This document shows positions 22,688-34,506 of a DNA stretch of 64,000 bases, one piece after another. Under the pieces are notes generated by a model. That model was given only the letters and a program-made list of their open reading frames with translations, was not told the origin of the DNA and did no database searches. Source of the stretch: Bisporella sp. PMI_857. Its lineage: Eukaryota; Ascomycota; Leotiomycetes; Helotiales; Helotiaceae. The translations under genes were made by a program, and so were the position numbers. The DNA lies in NCBI GenBank assembly GCA_021307315.1, contig JAJSPD010000023.1:372001-436000 (forward strand), in the 5' to 3' direction. Numbering within the stretch: the stretch's first letter is position 1; every line of letters starts with the position of its first letter.

Positions 22688-25600
22688 TCACTGCTCTTCC
22701 TTTGCCAGCATCCATACACTCGTCTTCAGCCGCTCAATGACTTCCCTCCTAATCCACTGCGCGTCTCGTCCCTCCCTGGTCGCTTGATCCGCCCACTCAA
22801 ACAGCAGTCTCAGCCCCAGCAAACGATCCCTCTTCCCACTATCTAAGGTTGCATGCTCTAGAACGAGTCGAGTATCGATGACGGTTTCAGCCGTGCCGGC
22901 ATGGACATCGCTCGCACCTCCGTTATCAGGCGGAAGGACGAGTGCTCGTTCTGCTTTGGTGAGGTTCGCGAAGGCTGGAAGTTCGAACAGCCATTCGAGA
23001 GATTGAGAGGACGACTCATTAACATCGTTTAGAGCTTGTAGTGTAGCTTGGAATGCGGATGCAGTAGCATCATGCGCAGGACGACGACGAACGAAGATTG
23101 TCTGAGTTGCTTTGAATGAGGCAACATGTGTCTCGTTATTCTCGAAGTCCAGGACAAAGTTCCAATACTCAGAGCTGTCCGTTCGCACTGACTTAATCTG
23201 GTCCACCTCCGGAAGAAGACATGGCGTATGGCGTTGCATTTGATCTCCAGTCCTAAGAGTGACAGTTATAGGAATCGGAACCGGTTGATTCGTATCGATG
23301 TCTCTAGCGACAAGACATCTAGGCTCCGTGGCAAGAGCCCAGAAATGACGGAAAGCTTGAAGATGCGCTTTGTTATCTTGGACAGTAGAAGGAAAGAGCG
23401 GATAGAAAGCTACTAGCAATGAAGCAATAGCTAAGTTCGAAGTGCAAAATGTGAATGTCCCGCCTCCAAGAAACAGAGCACCAATGGCCAGGTGAGCTGC
23501 TAGATGACTACCGTAAGGTGTTTCAGCATCATCGCGACCATGTAGGGAGCGAAGCCTTCTAAAGACGGTCAGGTCTCCTGTACCCGCCATCACAGTAGCA
23601 GCTGCAAGCGCCACCAAGTCCTGGCAATTGCGAATAGTATTTCTTGTTAGCTTTTTGTCAAACGTGTCTGACGTGATTCGAGATATTCTCATTAATTGAT
23701 CTAGATAATGAATCAGGATATCGCGGGCGGCGATGCTAGCTGACCCAGCGTGTCTTAATGCAATACTAAAACACAAACCGGCGATAATGTTGTAGAAAGC
23801 GAGGTCGTCGCTAGTGAGCTTCTTGATAGTTTCAAGCTTACATCGATTCCTGTAAGGCTCTGGAAGGCTGTTTTTTATCCACTCAAATGAGGCAGTAATT
23901 TTACTCCACAGGATTAAATGCCTAGCAAGTGTACGAAGCAAGAATATATCTGGCCGGACATAGTCGAACTGGAGGAGAGAATCTGGTACGTCAATCTTTC
24001 GAGCGAGAACTTTATTCTCGGACTTCATGAATATCAGGGTAAAAGCCACGACGGAAGCGGCCGTTGCTTTGTCCAGAACATGAACAAGATCTACCTGCTT
24101 GGTTCCGACGGCCAAGGCGAGTAATCTCTCAGTGAGCCGCATATCATGTAGGCCCTTTAGGTCAGAACCCTTGCCCAAGTTGATAAATCCTAACGCAAAA
24201 CCAGCTGCCAGTCGGTATCCTTCATTCCTCAATGGCTCTTCTTCAAGCTCAGTATCAATATGCTCTATTTCAGATACCATGATTTCGCTCATTCTTCGAT
24301 GCTGAGTGTTACAGTAAAGCAAACCTATGCCCATGATACCGGTCGCTTGTGTAAGAGGAGATAAATTTAGCTCAGCAGCACCAACAGGCAACATACGAGT
24401 TACATGAACGGACAACAACCTGGTTACAAGTGAATCCATCGTTCCTATATATGACGCAGCCAATCCTAAGAGAAGCCCGATGGACGTCATAGTATGTTTT
24501 GGGGTTAAGTATTTGAAGGCAACCCATTTGGCGACTGACTTCAAGTGACCATTCATCCCCAGGGCGAGTAGAAACCCAGCATGTCGGTTACTTAGATCTT
24601 GAAGCGGTTTATTAAAGAGAATCCATGAGGTGTCGATCCCTCTAGCATTGCGAGAAATGCTTAGGCCGGCAGCAACTCCGGCATGAAAAAATGCCCAGCA
24701 GACCTTTTCTTCTGTAAACGCATTTTTATCAACTCCCACAGTATTGTTGTCTGGCTTCATAACACAACTAAGGTTAAATCCGCCGATCGGAAACCTTTGT
24801 GTCAACAGAGGAATTCTGGCACTATAATATATGAGACCTCGCCCTGAAGATATTGCAAGCGTGCGATAAGCAAGCATTTGTGCATGCTCTTTTTGCGCTT
24901 CCAGAAGCTCCGATTCCGACCACTGAGGCTCAGATTTGCAACGAGCGATGGTAGGCCTGAAGGTATTTAGTATGCTCATGGCTTCGTTCATCCGTCGATC
25001 ATCCTTAAAGATTGATCGTGTGATAGCTTGTCGATCGACTTCGGCTGAGCCATCGAAGGCCCCTGCAGCCTCGAGGTCAGTTGTAGATGTGCAAATGGTA
25101 TGCACATCAGAGCTTGCTTCATGAGATGGCGCCTTCATCCAGTCAGTTGTGAAAAGTATTGACAAGGACTGATACATACTAATAATGTCGATTGAGAGTG
25201 ACGCGGACGCTGCCCCGGAGTTAAAAGGAAATTGACATCTTCTCTACCTATAATAGCCAAAAGACCTTTACTCCAAGTGCTTGGAGGCTCGGCTTGGCAT
25301 TGCAGGATTGCTTCTTGTAAAGGGGTAAGCACAGCCTCTGGCAATGTTTCCAGCAAGGAAGTATCCACGCCTGCAGAGGCGAGGGCTTCGACAAACTGGG
25401 CGGGAGTAAAATTATCTTGTAGTGAGGCATAGAAATGTTTAAGAAGAAGAGTTCTCGGCGTGAAACTACGCCACTGGGACATGTGCTGCGTCTGTGTGGT
25501 TGAACGAGCTTCTGCTATACTAGCCAGTGTCATAAATGAATTAGATTGACGACTCGTTATGGAGCTTTGGATCCAGTCGTAAATATTGGGACATGAAAAC

Positions 25601-28600
25601 GGTTGGGGAACGATCATTGATGAAAGCTCCTCGGTATCATACTCTGTGTCGAGCAATGATGACTCCTCACTGTCGTAATGTGCGATCCAGCTTTCCCAGT
25701 TTAGCCATCGCACAATTTGGCATAGAACAGGCTTCAGGCTCTTGGCGCCCGTGCTTAAGGCATCTGTTTTTGTGGTATCGAGTTTGTGCTCTTCTTGCAG
25801 CAGATGTAGTGCAACAACTGTATCTACAAGAGCTGCGCTGCGTACATCAATGCTCTCAAGCTTATCCGCAGTTATTAGACACCCGGATGTGATCGATGAT
25901 CCGAATTCGGAAGCAACGAAATCTCGCGTAAGCTTCACATGTTCTTTTATGAACGTTCCTTTATCGTTCAAGATATGTGAGGATACTGCAAAGCTATCTG
26001 AATCTCTTCGAAATGAAGTCTCCGTGACATTATCATTCTGTAGCCATTGCCAGCCATTGTTTTCTGCCCACGCTGGACAGCAACTTCCATTGGAGATTTC
26101 TCCTGCTTGCATAGATTCCCAGTCCTCAAAATCAGCATGGGCACCGCTACTAGAACGTAGAAAGGTATTGCGAGACCGTCGCTTAGCATGCGTCCGACGC
26201 ATGGGCTTTGAGCCACTATTTGTACCCAAGACCATTGAGAAAAGCGTGATAACAAGGGCAGTCCATTCCGCATTAACTGCTTCTATCGATTCGAGACGTA
26301 GCCAGTGCATAACATTCCACCAAGCAATCAGAACCCCTTCTCCACCCTTCAAGCCAGGTACAATTGCACGGCATACTTCGATCACGGTACGTACCAATGG
26401 GGTTTGCGGTTGCATCAATATCCGAAGCTGATGTTGCTTACCCTGATCATCGACCAGGTCGACAGTGCCTCGCTGCTTTGAATTATGTAGCCCTCGTAGA
26501 GCGCGAGGTCCTTGGCTAAGGACTCGTTTAAATCCACCCTCTCTACGGGCAAGTGGAGTTGGGTCATGACTTAGATCCCTAACGCAAAACCGAAGTTAGC
26601 ATTCAAAATTACAATCCTACCACGTCAAAATATGAGACATGATGCTCGTTCTTGCTTTGACTTTGAGAAGATTTACCTAATATTGGTTATGGTAAACTGG
26701 GTAGGCAATGGCACTTTCATCAATACACTCCATGGAGCCTGCAGGCTTAACTCGCCAAATCCATCATTGGTCTCTGTCAATACTAGCATACGTGAAATAT
26801 TACCATCATCAAGCCTACAGGCATCAATAACTCCTTTGGCTCGCATCGTTCGGCCCAAGGAAACTACGGTAATGTCCTTCTCTCCCCTCTTATTATGGAG
26901 ATTGTTTTCGCCGACGCCAAGGTGTACTGATTTATGAGTTTTGGCAAAAAGTGTCAATACAATGAGCTTTTTCTCGTCGGTATCTAAGACACATATAACG
27001 ATAGTGTTACCCTGATCTTGGTCCGTCATGGCTGGTGGCGCGGTGAGAGTGAAGATCTTGCACTGAGTCTTTGCTGGGATGTGTTGACTTGAGTAACGAA
27101 TGTTGCTATGCTCCGCTGGAACGCTGCAAACTTTAGTGAGAATTATCTCCTGCTTGAGGGCATCGAATTCATCATCATCAAGTCCCATATTATGAAATCC
27201 TTCAAAATCCCCTCCAACTCTGAGTTCTTCCAAGAGCTCGTCAACCGGGGCCTCAAGAAGACTGTTAATGCTATGGTTCAACTGAGAGTGAGAGAAATTA
27301 TGGCCACCGCCAGCACCGTGGCCAGCTGTACTGGTTCGGGTATGTTGACTTCCTATGGACTCTCCACGCCTAGATGCGCCGTGCTGAAGTCCAGCTGCAA
27401 GTTCAGAAAATGCTGATCTTTCGTGAGTTGCAGAGAGATCCGCTCGTGCAAGCATTGAACTAACTCGTCGAGATTTTCTTCTTGTAATAGTAGGATTTTC
27501 AAAATCTGCATCGAGGGAAGCCGCAAAATCGACCACCTTATCTCTCCCATAGTCATCTACTCTAGAACCTTTCTTCGCTCCGGCAAGTGCAGGATTACCC
27601 CCAAAGCTCTCACGTGTCACTTGCTGTGCAGTGTGGATAGGAGTAGTTGCGCCAGTTGCAGTGCCGGGATTGAAAGAACTCCGTCGTCGAGACATTGTCC
27701 CGCTTGGCAGACGTTGCTTCTCTCGTGTGCTAAATCCATCCCCAACGTATGATAGCTTCCAAACTGTGTAAACGCTCGTTTCCCGATTTAGTGTCAAAGC
27801 AAGGATTAATGACTCGTCGCCTTCAGAAGTGGAAAATTCGCCTTTCCTGGAGACATGTAGGATTTCTTCCGCAGTATCTAGAGCTGATATCTTTGTCGAG
27901 TCCTTCCCCCTACGGCGATATTCTAACTTATGTGGCTGAGCAACGACCAAGCCCATCTCCGTGAGCGGATCTGACAAGGAGAATAGTCGTGGCCAGTTAG
28001 AGTCATTTTTTAAAGATGGCGGCTCCCATAGCTCTTTCAAGGTCGAGTTAGGCACGGAAGGCATCTGTTTCGGGTCGCCAAGGTCTGCAATTGAGAAGGT
28101 TGATTGTATGGAGCTTGTAGCTGACCATGGCTGAGGCTGAGACGAAACAAAAGAGTTCGGCGGTACTTTGGGGAATTTGAGTGATGCTGCAATAAGATTT
28201 TCCACTCTAAGCTTTCTTTGCATAATGATACCATGGGGAGCTGCTGTTGCAGACTCCACCTCGAAAGGTAGGTGTATGACATGGCTTGTGCCAGATAAGA
28301 AGTAGACATGCGCCTGAGTCTTCAAGAAAACTACAATAGCGGGAGACCTTGTGTCCGTTTGGGCAGTAATTTTGCCCTTTGCAGAGTTCGCGCTTTTACC
28401 AGCAAGGGGTCCAACACTGGGAAACGTAGTCAATAATGCCTGGCTAACTTCTTCCTTCTCTAGATCAAACTTGTACGCTTTTCGAAATACACCTCCTCGA
28501 GACCATATTACACATCGTGTGGTCACCAGCAGCTCGTCATCATCAAAGGCGCCGGCAGAACCATCACCGGTCTGAGTCTGCCAAGTATAGGCTGCGGATG

Positions 28601-28688
28601 GCGGATCGGGTGGGAGAAGACGTTCTTGGATGGCGTACTGGAGGCCAGTCGGCTGGTGGAGGCCCAGGGAAGTAACCGTAGCCATCAA
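22688..28688 (-). CDS. Anaphase-promoting complex subunit 1 (BimE/APC1), three exons
   Basis: APC1 is the largest scaffold subunit of the APC/C ubiquitin ligase, which drives anaphase onset and mitotic exit. Minus-strand exons are 28688-26677, 26578-25180 and 25132-22688, giving 1,951 residues, the expected size. The N-terminal region (ELLVTTRCVIWSRGGVFRKAY, HVYFLSGTSHVIHLPF) is the APC1 beta-propeller. A disordered Ser-rich insert follows. The middle has HDPTPLARREGGFKRVLSQG. The C-terminal half has PC-repeat motifs such as HAGVAAGLSISRNARGIDTSW, HAGFLLALGMNGHL, SIGLLLGLAASYIGTMD and GYRLAAGFALGFINLGKG. The second exon joins the third at a 47-nt intron, whose acceptor follows an ACTGAC branch site. 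The gene converges on the flavin oxidase, 280 nt apart. Fungal genetics names this locus bimE. Confidence 0.95.
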
Positions 28689-29439
28689 GACGGATTTGGT
28701 TCTTCATAGGCTTTTATAAGGTACATGGCCATTGGATGCTTCAACGAGCCACTTTCGGGTATGCACAGCAGAGTTGTTAGACATCCAAGTCTACTAAGTG
28801 CTGAAGTTTGTGGCCGTTCTTCTTACGCTTTCTGGGTGGACGCGTTCGCGACTTGTGTCTTGGCAAGGTTGGTTCCTGCCAAGACACTGATGCTTCACCA
28901 ACTTCTAGGTCAACCACACGCCTTCATCACAAATCAACAATTTTCTTGTAACTGCCATGAAACTTGAGATTACAATATATCATTTCAAATCCGGCAATGA
29001 TTGCATTAGAATATTAATAGGCACTGCAGGTATGATGTTTGTGGACAAGACTGGTCGGGGTAAGATTTACTGTCTAGGAAAATACCTTCTTGGTTACTGA
29101 TCCAAACTTTCACACATGTCTTGACCAGTGTCTTCCCCTCTACTTTGATTACTCATCCTATTTTTTCTTCAACAGCTGCATTTTCTTAAACAGGTTACTC
29201 TGTATGTGATACACGGTGGTGACAGCGACGAGAACTTCACGGATTGAGTCACATCATTTGAAGGAATCAGCATCTTGATGATGATGGGATTTGTATATAA
29301 AGGCATGAAAGAATCAGGCATACAAGATGCTCTCTACTATCCTCAGTGTCATCAGATCCTCAATACGCCGTGCGATATCTAAAATTCGAGATATATCTGT
29401 CTGCCAATTCTCACTTAAATAGTGTCATTTTTCTACGAC
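28689..29439. other. Divergent intergenic region between APC1 and the GFA-like gene
   Basis: These 751 nt must contain both promoters. AT-rich stretches lie near 28970-29020 and a TATATAAAG-like element near 29294-29301, about 140 nt before the GFA start. No gene was seen. Confidence 0.4.
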
Positions 29440-29871
29440 ATGGTTCAATCATCCTGTCTCTGCGGCGCGAATGTCATTACATTTTCTGGCGAGCCTGATA
29501 TTCGTTTCAAATGCCATTGCACCGACGAGCGCAAGCTCACAGGCGCTGCGTTCTCGCTAAATGCCATCTACTCGGACGCTGATCTCAAGATCATCAAAGG
29601 CTCGCTCAAAGTCTTCACGAAAGTTGTCAATAGTGGGAATCGCATGAGCAACCACGTTTGTGGGGAATGTGGAAGCCTTCTTTATAGAAGCTCGACTGGG
29701 TATCCGGGGAAATTGGCTATCAAGGTTGGATGTGTTGATGATGAAGATATGCCTATGGTTTACGTACCTGATGTTGAGATCTTCACGAGGAGCCGGGTGC
29801 CTTGGGAGAAGCCGGTGGAGGGAGCGATTCAGAATTGGGGAGATTTCGGAACTGGCCCTGCACACATTTGA
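29440..29871 (+). CDS. GFA/CENP-V-type zinc-binding protein, single exon
   Basis: The family includes glutathione-dependent formaldehyde-activating enzymes and many uncharacterised fungal zinc proteins. The frame from ATG 29440 encodes 143 residues, typical size. SSCLCGANVITF provides the first Cys pair, FKCHCTDERKLTG the second zinc motif, and NHVCGECGSLLYR a CxxC pair. In most relatives the second motif is CHCxxCRK; here the third Cys position is Glu (CHCTDERK), so one zinc ligand seems missing. The tail ends PWEKPVEGAIQNWGDFG, similar to other fungal members. The frame extends upstream to a GTG, but the ATG directly before VQSSCLCG is the natural start. Enzyme activity is not established for fungal paralogues. 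Confidence 0.88.
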   Translation: MVQSSCLCGANVITFSGEPDIRFKCHCTDERKLTGAAFSLNAIYSDADLKIIKGSLKVFTKVVNSGNRMSNHVCGECGSLLYRSSTGYPGKLAIKVGCVDDEDMPMVYVPDVEIFTRSRVPWEKPVEGAIQNWGDFGTGPAHI

Positions 29872-30035
29872 TGAAGCACATATCTGAAGAGTCTCTTTAA
29901 GCCTTGATACTGGTTTGATATCATCTGAAAGTTGCGTATCTCGAGAATGGAAATTTCTACAAGCGTCATATACTACTTATACGCTCCTCGTTCAAAACCG
30001 TATGCTTTGTTTGCGATTCTCCTATTATACTAATC

Positions 30036-31699
30036 TCAACCCTTCTGGATTACATTGTTCACTGCTTCGATCTCTTCCCACAGCATATTGCACTTCTCCT
30101 CATGGACCTTCGCAATCCACCACAGTCCTTCAAGTGCCTCCTTCGCCTCATCCCACCTATCCATTCTCAACCTCTGAAGCAACTTCCCCAGTTGACTCAC
30201 AAACCACTCTCTATCCGCACCCTTAGCCTCGATTCCTCCTATGAACAATAACCAAACCAACAAGTTCCCTTGCTGCGCATCCATGATTTGTACCCTCATC
30301 ACAGATGTCATAAGTGTTTGTACCAAGTTCTTTGATCCGACGGCGGCCATAGGAAATTCCTGAAGGGTGGCTTGCATATAAAGTAGAGCACCAATTTTTA
30401 GCACATATTCAAGCGTATGGCTCGTATCAGAAAGTTCAGCAGGCGTGGAATTTAGAGAAAGGAAGTCATAGCGAAGAGTGTAGGTCGCTTGGAGGAAGGC
30501 GATTTGGGAGGGAAGGCTGGTTATCTTCCGACATCTTATGATTTCTGAGAGCGTTTGAGAGAAGTCCGATAATACTATAAGCTGGGACTTCAATGGATTT
30601 GTAATTGGAAGAGTGTGGAGCAGGTTAGAAACTTTCGAAGTTTGGGGCTGAATGCGAGGTGCTAAATGTGTGCAGGATAGTGGCAGCGAGTTTGGCTCTG
30701 AAAAGAACGGGCTGGTCAGAAAATGTATTGCTCCTGTCTGATCTGCACTAATTTGTTTGTCAGTATTGCGAAGTTTGAGGACGGCAAGTTTCATACCGAT
30801 AAATCTTCATTTGTAGTGTGTGGCTCAAGCTCGAGATTCCCCCTTCAATATCTACCATCTGCTTCACTCCTGACATATGAATTCTCCATGTAGTAGAGCC
30901 ACCCCTTAAAGCCTATCAGCCCTTTCAGCTGATGTATTATAAATAGTCCTGGGGCACCTACCTCTGTGAGAGCCAAGCAAGACACCACAGCCATGGCCCC
31001 GTCTCTAATCTCTTTGGCCTGTCTCTGAAATCCAGCTCTATCTTCCCCTTTTATCCTTGTCTGAAGCATTCTGACACTTTCTCCAAGGTGAATAATTGAT
31101 TCTTTACTTTCTGTCATCCCGCTCAAAAGGCTAGCATATGATGAAGTAGTATAGAGAAGCGCCTGGAATAGGGCATTGTCACTCATGGCCCAGTTAAACC
31201 ACATTGCTGGGCTGACTGGATTGAATTTACAGAGAAGCTCTAGTGGCCACATCGCTCTTCCCATAGAAGTGATGTGATATATCACGGGTGAAAGAATGGG
31301 ATGTGGATCGAGACTTTGAGGTAACGAGTTGGCGATCAGTCTTATGCCTGGAACATGAGAGTTGACCACTGAAGCCTGACTGATTATCGGAATCTCAGAT
31401 TCTTTTATACTTGTGTTGTATCTTGGGTGCTCTCGGCATCTAGATTGTATCCTGGATTGATCGATATTGTGCTGTTGAAGCTGTTTCTTCGTGGCAAAGG
31501 CATCCTTCACAACATGTGCTCTGACCAATTTCCTTACCTCCGCATCCTTGTATCTGAAAGGATTGGTTACATTTATAAACTCAAATTTTCGAAAAATAGT
31601 CCGCGTAGTCTTCGAATGTGATGCTGGTCTGCGCTCGGATGACAGATGTTCCGTCATGAGCTCTGCTCTTTGTGGATCGTAGCTACAGGATCTAGACAT
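30036..31699 (-). CDS. Fungal transcription-factor-like protein (C6-regulator C-terminal type, no zinc cluster), three exons
   Basis: Minus-strand exons are 31699-30962, 30912-30797 and 30747-30036, giving 521 residues. The N-terminus contains FEFINVTNPFRYKDAEVRKL and VRAHVVKDAF, a motif common in fungal proteins related to the Fungal_trans_2 domain. The middle carries PLELLCKFNPVSPAMWFNWA, and the second exon gives WRIHMSGVKQMVDIEGGI, the family pattern W-x-x-HM-x-G-hydrophobic-x-x-M followed by GGI. No CxxC array for a Zn2Cys6 cluster exists anywhere in the frame, so direct DNA binding is doubtful. Such zinc-less relatives are common in Pezizomycotina. The function is unknown. The two introns (49 nt each) restore the motif and the frame. 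Confidence 0.78.
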
Positions 31700-33987
31700 C
31701 GTAATTGCTCCCTCGAGCTCACTTTAGTTCAAGAAAAGATATAAAAAAAGGCTGCTGGGTGTGAAACACGAATAGGGAAATAATGATAGAGCCGATTTCG
31801 GGCATGACGAGCTGTGTTTACCTACCTTAGCGCTGATCTCGGAATGCATCAAACCACTTTCTCTGCACGATCATATCATCCTATGAATTATTAATCCGAA
31901 TTAATAAGCTGCGCTTTTTTTGTTAGCGAGATATTATTTACGCTGAGTAAGTACAAGACAATGGCGCGCGCTGGATGTCTTATGTACAAATCGTGTGGTG
32001 ATTAGTGAACAGCTGGGTACCATGGAGGAAAATTTGAGGCTCAAGAATCAAGCGCCTGCTACTCTCCAATTTTGAAATCGATTGTTTGAGAGTTTGAATA
32101 TGTGAGGAGTATTTACTTACCCGGAGTATCGGCCATTATAAGCAGTTTTAGATATATCCTAGAGACGGTCTCGCCATTCACTGTCAAGACTTCAAACACG
32201 GCTTATCAAAGAGTTTTCTAGCAAGTATAGATTGGATTGCTTGTAACAACTATATCTCAATACCTGCTGTGAAAAAGCTCGTTTACTGCGTGACTTCATA
32301 ATAAATGACGGGCGTGGAATCACAGCAGTTTAAGGTTATATAGAAAATCACGTTGGCATCCAGACTTCTATCCCGCCTAAGATCAAGCACCCAAGCTGCC
32401 ATAGCTCTTAGAAATTTCTACATTATGGATCAATTGCTATTTGTAACCCAGAATGATCTCTTAAATCCTAATAGCATTACTCTAAGCAGTAATCAGGCTC
32501 CGTAATCCATAAGTTAAAAATGAAGGGTGATGGAACTTCTTGACTACTAAAGAAGTACCTAGTGCTAGACTTCGCATATCACCATGGATTTGACTTCTCT
32601 TAGCATAATGTTTGGTTCACTCTACTTAAGTTTATCATCATCGATGCACATCATCTATACGACAGGCGCTTTGAAAAGGTAAGAACTCTTGTTGAAAAAT
32701 GGGATTCCGTGCTTGTCTGGGAAGATCATTGACCCCTGAAGCCCCATATACACCGGAGTTTTGACCTCGAATACGTCCTGACTGAACGATTATACTTGTT
32801 GAGACTTCTATAAAGTATAACAAGATCTGCATAGCGATATTAAGCTCAGAATTCTAAGTGAAGTCCCAGATTACCATCCATAGTACTTCCTCAACCCTTG
32901 TTGCTATGCAAAACACAATGAATATCACAAATCTGTTCGCCAAACATAGAATTGAGTACAATCTAGAAATAACGAGAAACCCCTTTATTCTATAAGTCTC
33001 AGAATTGAGTGTCCACTTGTTTGGAATAAATGTAATCTCAGCTAAATAAAGTCACTAAGCACAACCCACGGTTTCTGAACAAGCAATGGCTCAAATATAG
33101 CTAGTCATCAGGCCCAAGCTGATTTTCTTGTATGTTAAAGCCTTGTACCTAAAAGCTCAATCAAAGCCTTGTTTTCCCCCAAGATAGGCATGGAACATCT
33201 ATACATCCATTATATTAGCATCTATAGAACGCCACTTCAACTCATAAACAACTACTTGGCCCAAAGAAAGAACCTCATTCTTCAAATATTCGTACGGTTG
33301 AATTTACTGAACGGCGATGACTGATTCCCACAGCCACTAAGCAATCTAAAGCGACATCCACACTTCTATTCTATACTAGGTGAGGAGTGAAGCCTCAGCC
33401 TTCTCATTAAATATATGAGAGAACGACGGTTTCACTTAAATCTCTATTCTCAGTGTCCTCGGACCTGAGTTTCTAGGAGAGTTGGAACGCTACATTTCGT
33501 TCTTCTTGCCACTTATCCTATTTCTCAAGGACAATCACAGCAGCAACACTCGAATGTATCGAGCCTCCAGCAACCCTGGATATTTGAAGGGAAGACGAAA
33601 AGGTCGTCCGCATAACGCAAGTACGCTTTGCATGCCGGAATAAGATCGAGACTGTAAAACCTATCTTTACCAACCTGAGGGACCTCCCTCAGCACGTCCG
33701 ACCTTTCCAAAAATTCTCGCAATGGCTACCCAAATAACAAATAGTAGAAACCATGTTGAGTAATAACCGACAACAACGTGAAATCCTTGCCGACCGGCGA
33801 ATGGGCTGCCGTCTGCTCGCAACCGTACGCGTACGCCCAGCACTCGAGACTGCGGTTGTCGAGGCGTTACAAACACTAAGTATACAAGACAGTAATTATG
33901 TCCCGCGGCAAACGACTGCAAAAAGAGAGGAGGACCGGTTGATGGTATGCAAAGATCAAACCCATTATTTCGCAAATTCTGATGGAA
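31700..33987. other. AT-rich gene-poor region, 2.3 kb
   Basis: No supported gene. All frames are short. A minus-strand frame at about 33540-33722 (DVLREVPQVGKDRFYSLDLI) looks protein-like but has no start context, homologue I know or partner exon. The stretch 31.9-33.4 kb is clearly more AT-rich than the coding blocks. Confidence 0.5.
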
Positions 33988-34506
33988 ATGACAGGAACAC
34001 TTGAAATATTTCCTCCAACTTGGTGGAATCATTCAAGCCGTCCCCGTGTATAGAAGTGATCAACCTGGTACGGCCCCTGCTCTCATGAACGGGCTTTACC
34101 TCCCCCAGGAGCTGACTGCTCTATAGCTGGTACAACGCCTCTGCAAGGCCAAATCCGTATCCGAAAAGAGGAGATTAATCAGCTCATCCTGTATAATGTT
34201 CACCCCGAGGTGGGCCTTGGTCTTGCTATTAAAAACAGAAATGGATTCACGTGAGGCCTAGTTCAGCTTCCTGGCGTGCTGCCTCAAATTCCAGAGCAGG
34301 TCCAGGGCGATGTCTGGGAGTGGCTCTTTGTGGATCTTCATGATGAGGAGGCCATTAATGACTGTATCCTCACCAAGAGTCGCTGGATTTGGATGGGACA
34401 ATTTGGGTTAGGCCAGCAGATGGACCGCGACGTTCCATTTCCAGCTCGTTCGGCGAGCTCTAACCCGAATATCACTGGCCCTATGCTTGAGTTGGAAAGC
34501 TCTTGA
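33988..34506 (+). pseudogene. Probable gene relic, product unknown
   Basis: On the plus strand, EHLKYFLQLGGIIQAVPVYR and PALMNGLYLPQELTAL lead to a TAG. A second frame carries PPGADCSIAGTTPLQGQ, KEEINQLILYNVHPEVGLG and AIKNRNGFT, then an in-frame TGA (ACG TGA), then GLVQLPGVLPQIPEQVQG, WEWLFVDLHDEEAIND, CILTKSRWIWMGQFGLGQQ and MDRDVPFPARSAS to a final TGA at 34504-34506. The central TGA could come from CGA by one C-to-T change. The run after the TGA is long and well composed, so this was probably a real gene. I do not recognise it. Confidence 0.4.

Noticed and set aside
26673..28688. Several plus-strand frames of 70-102 codons opposite APC1
   Set aside because: No motif, no splice logic; shadows of the APC1 exon.
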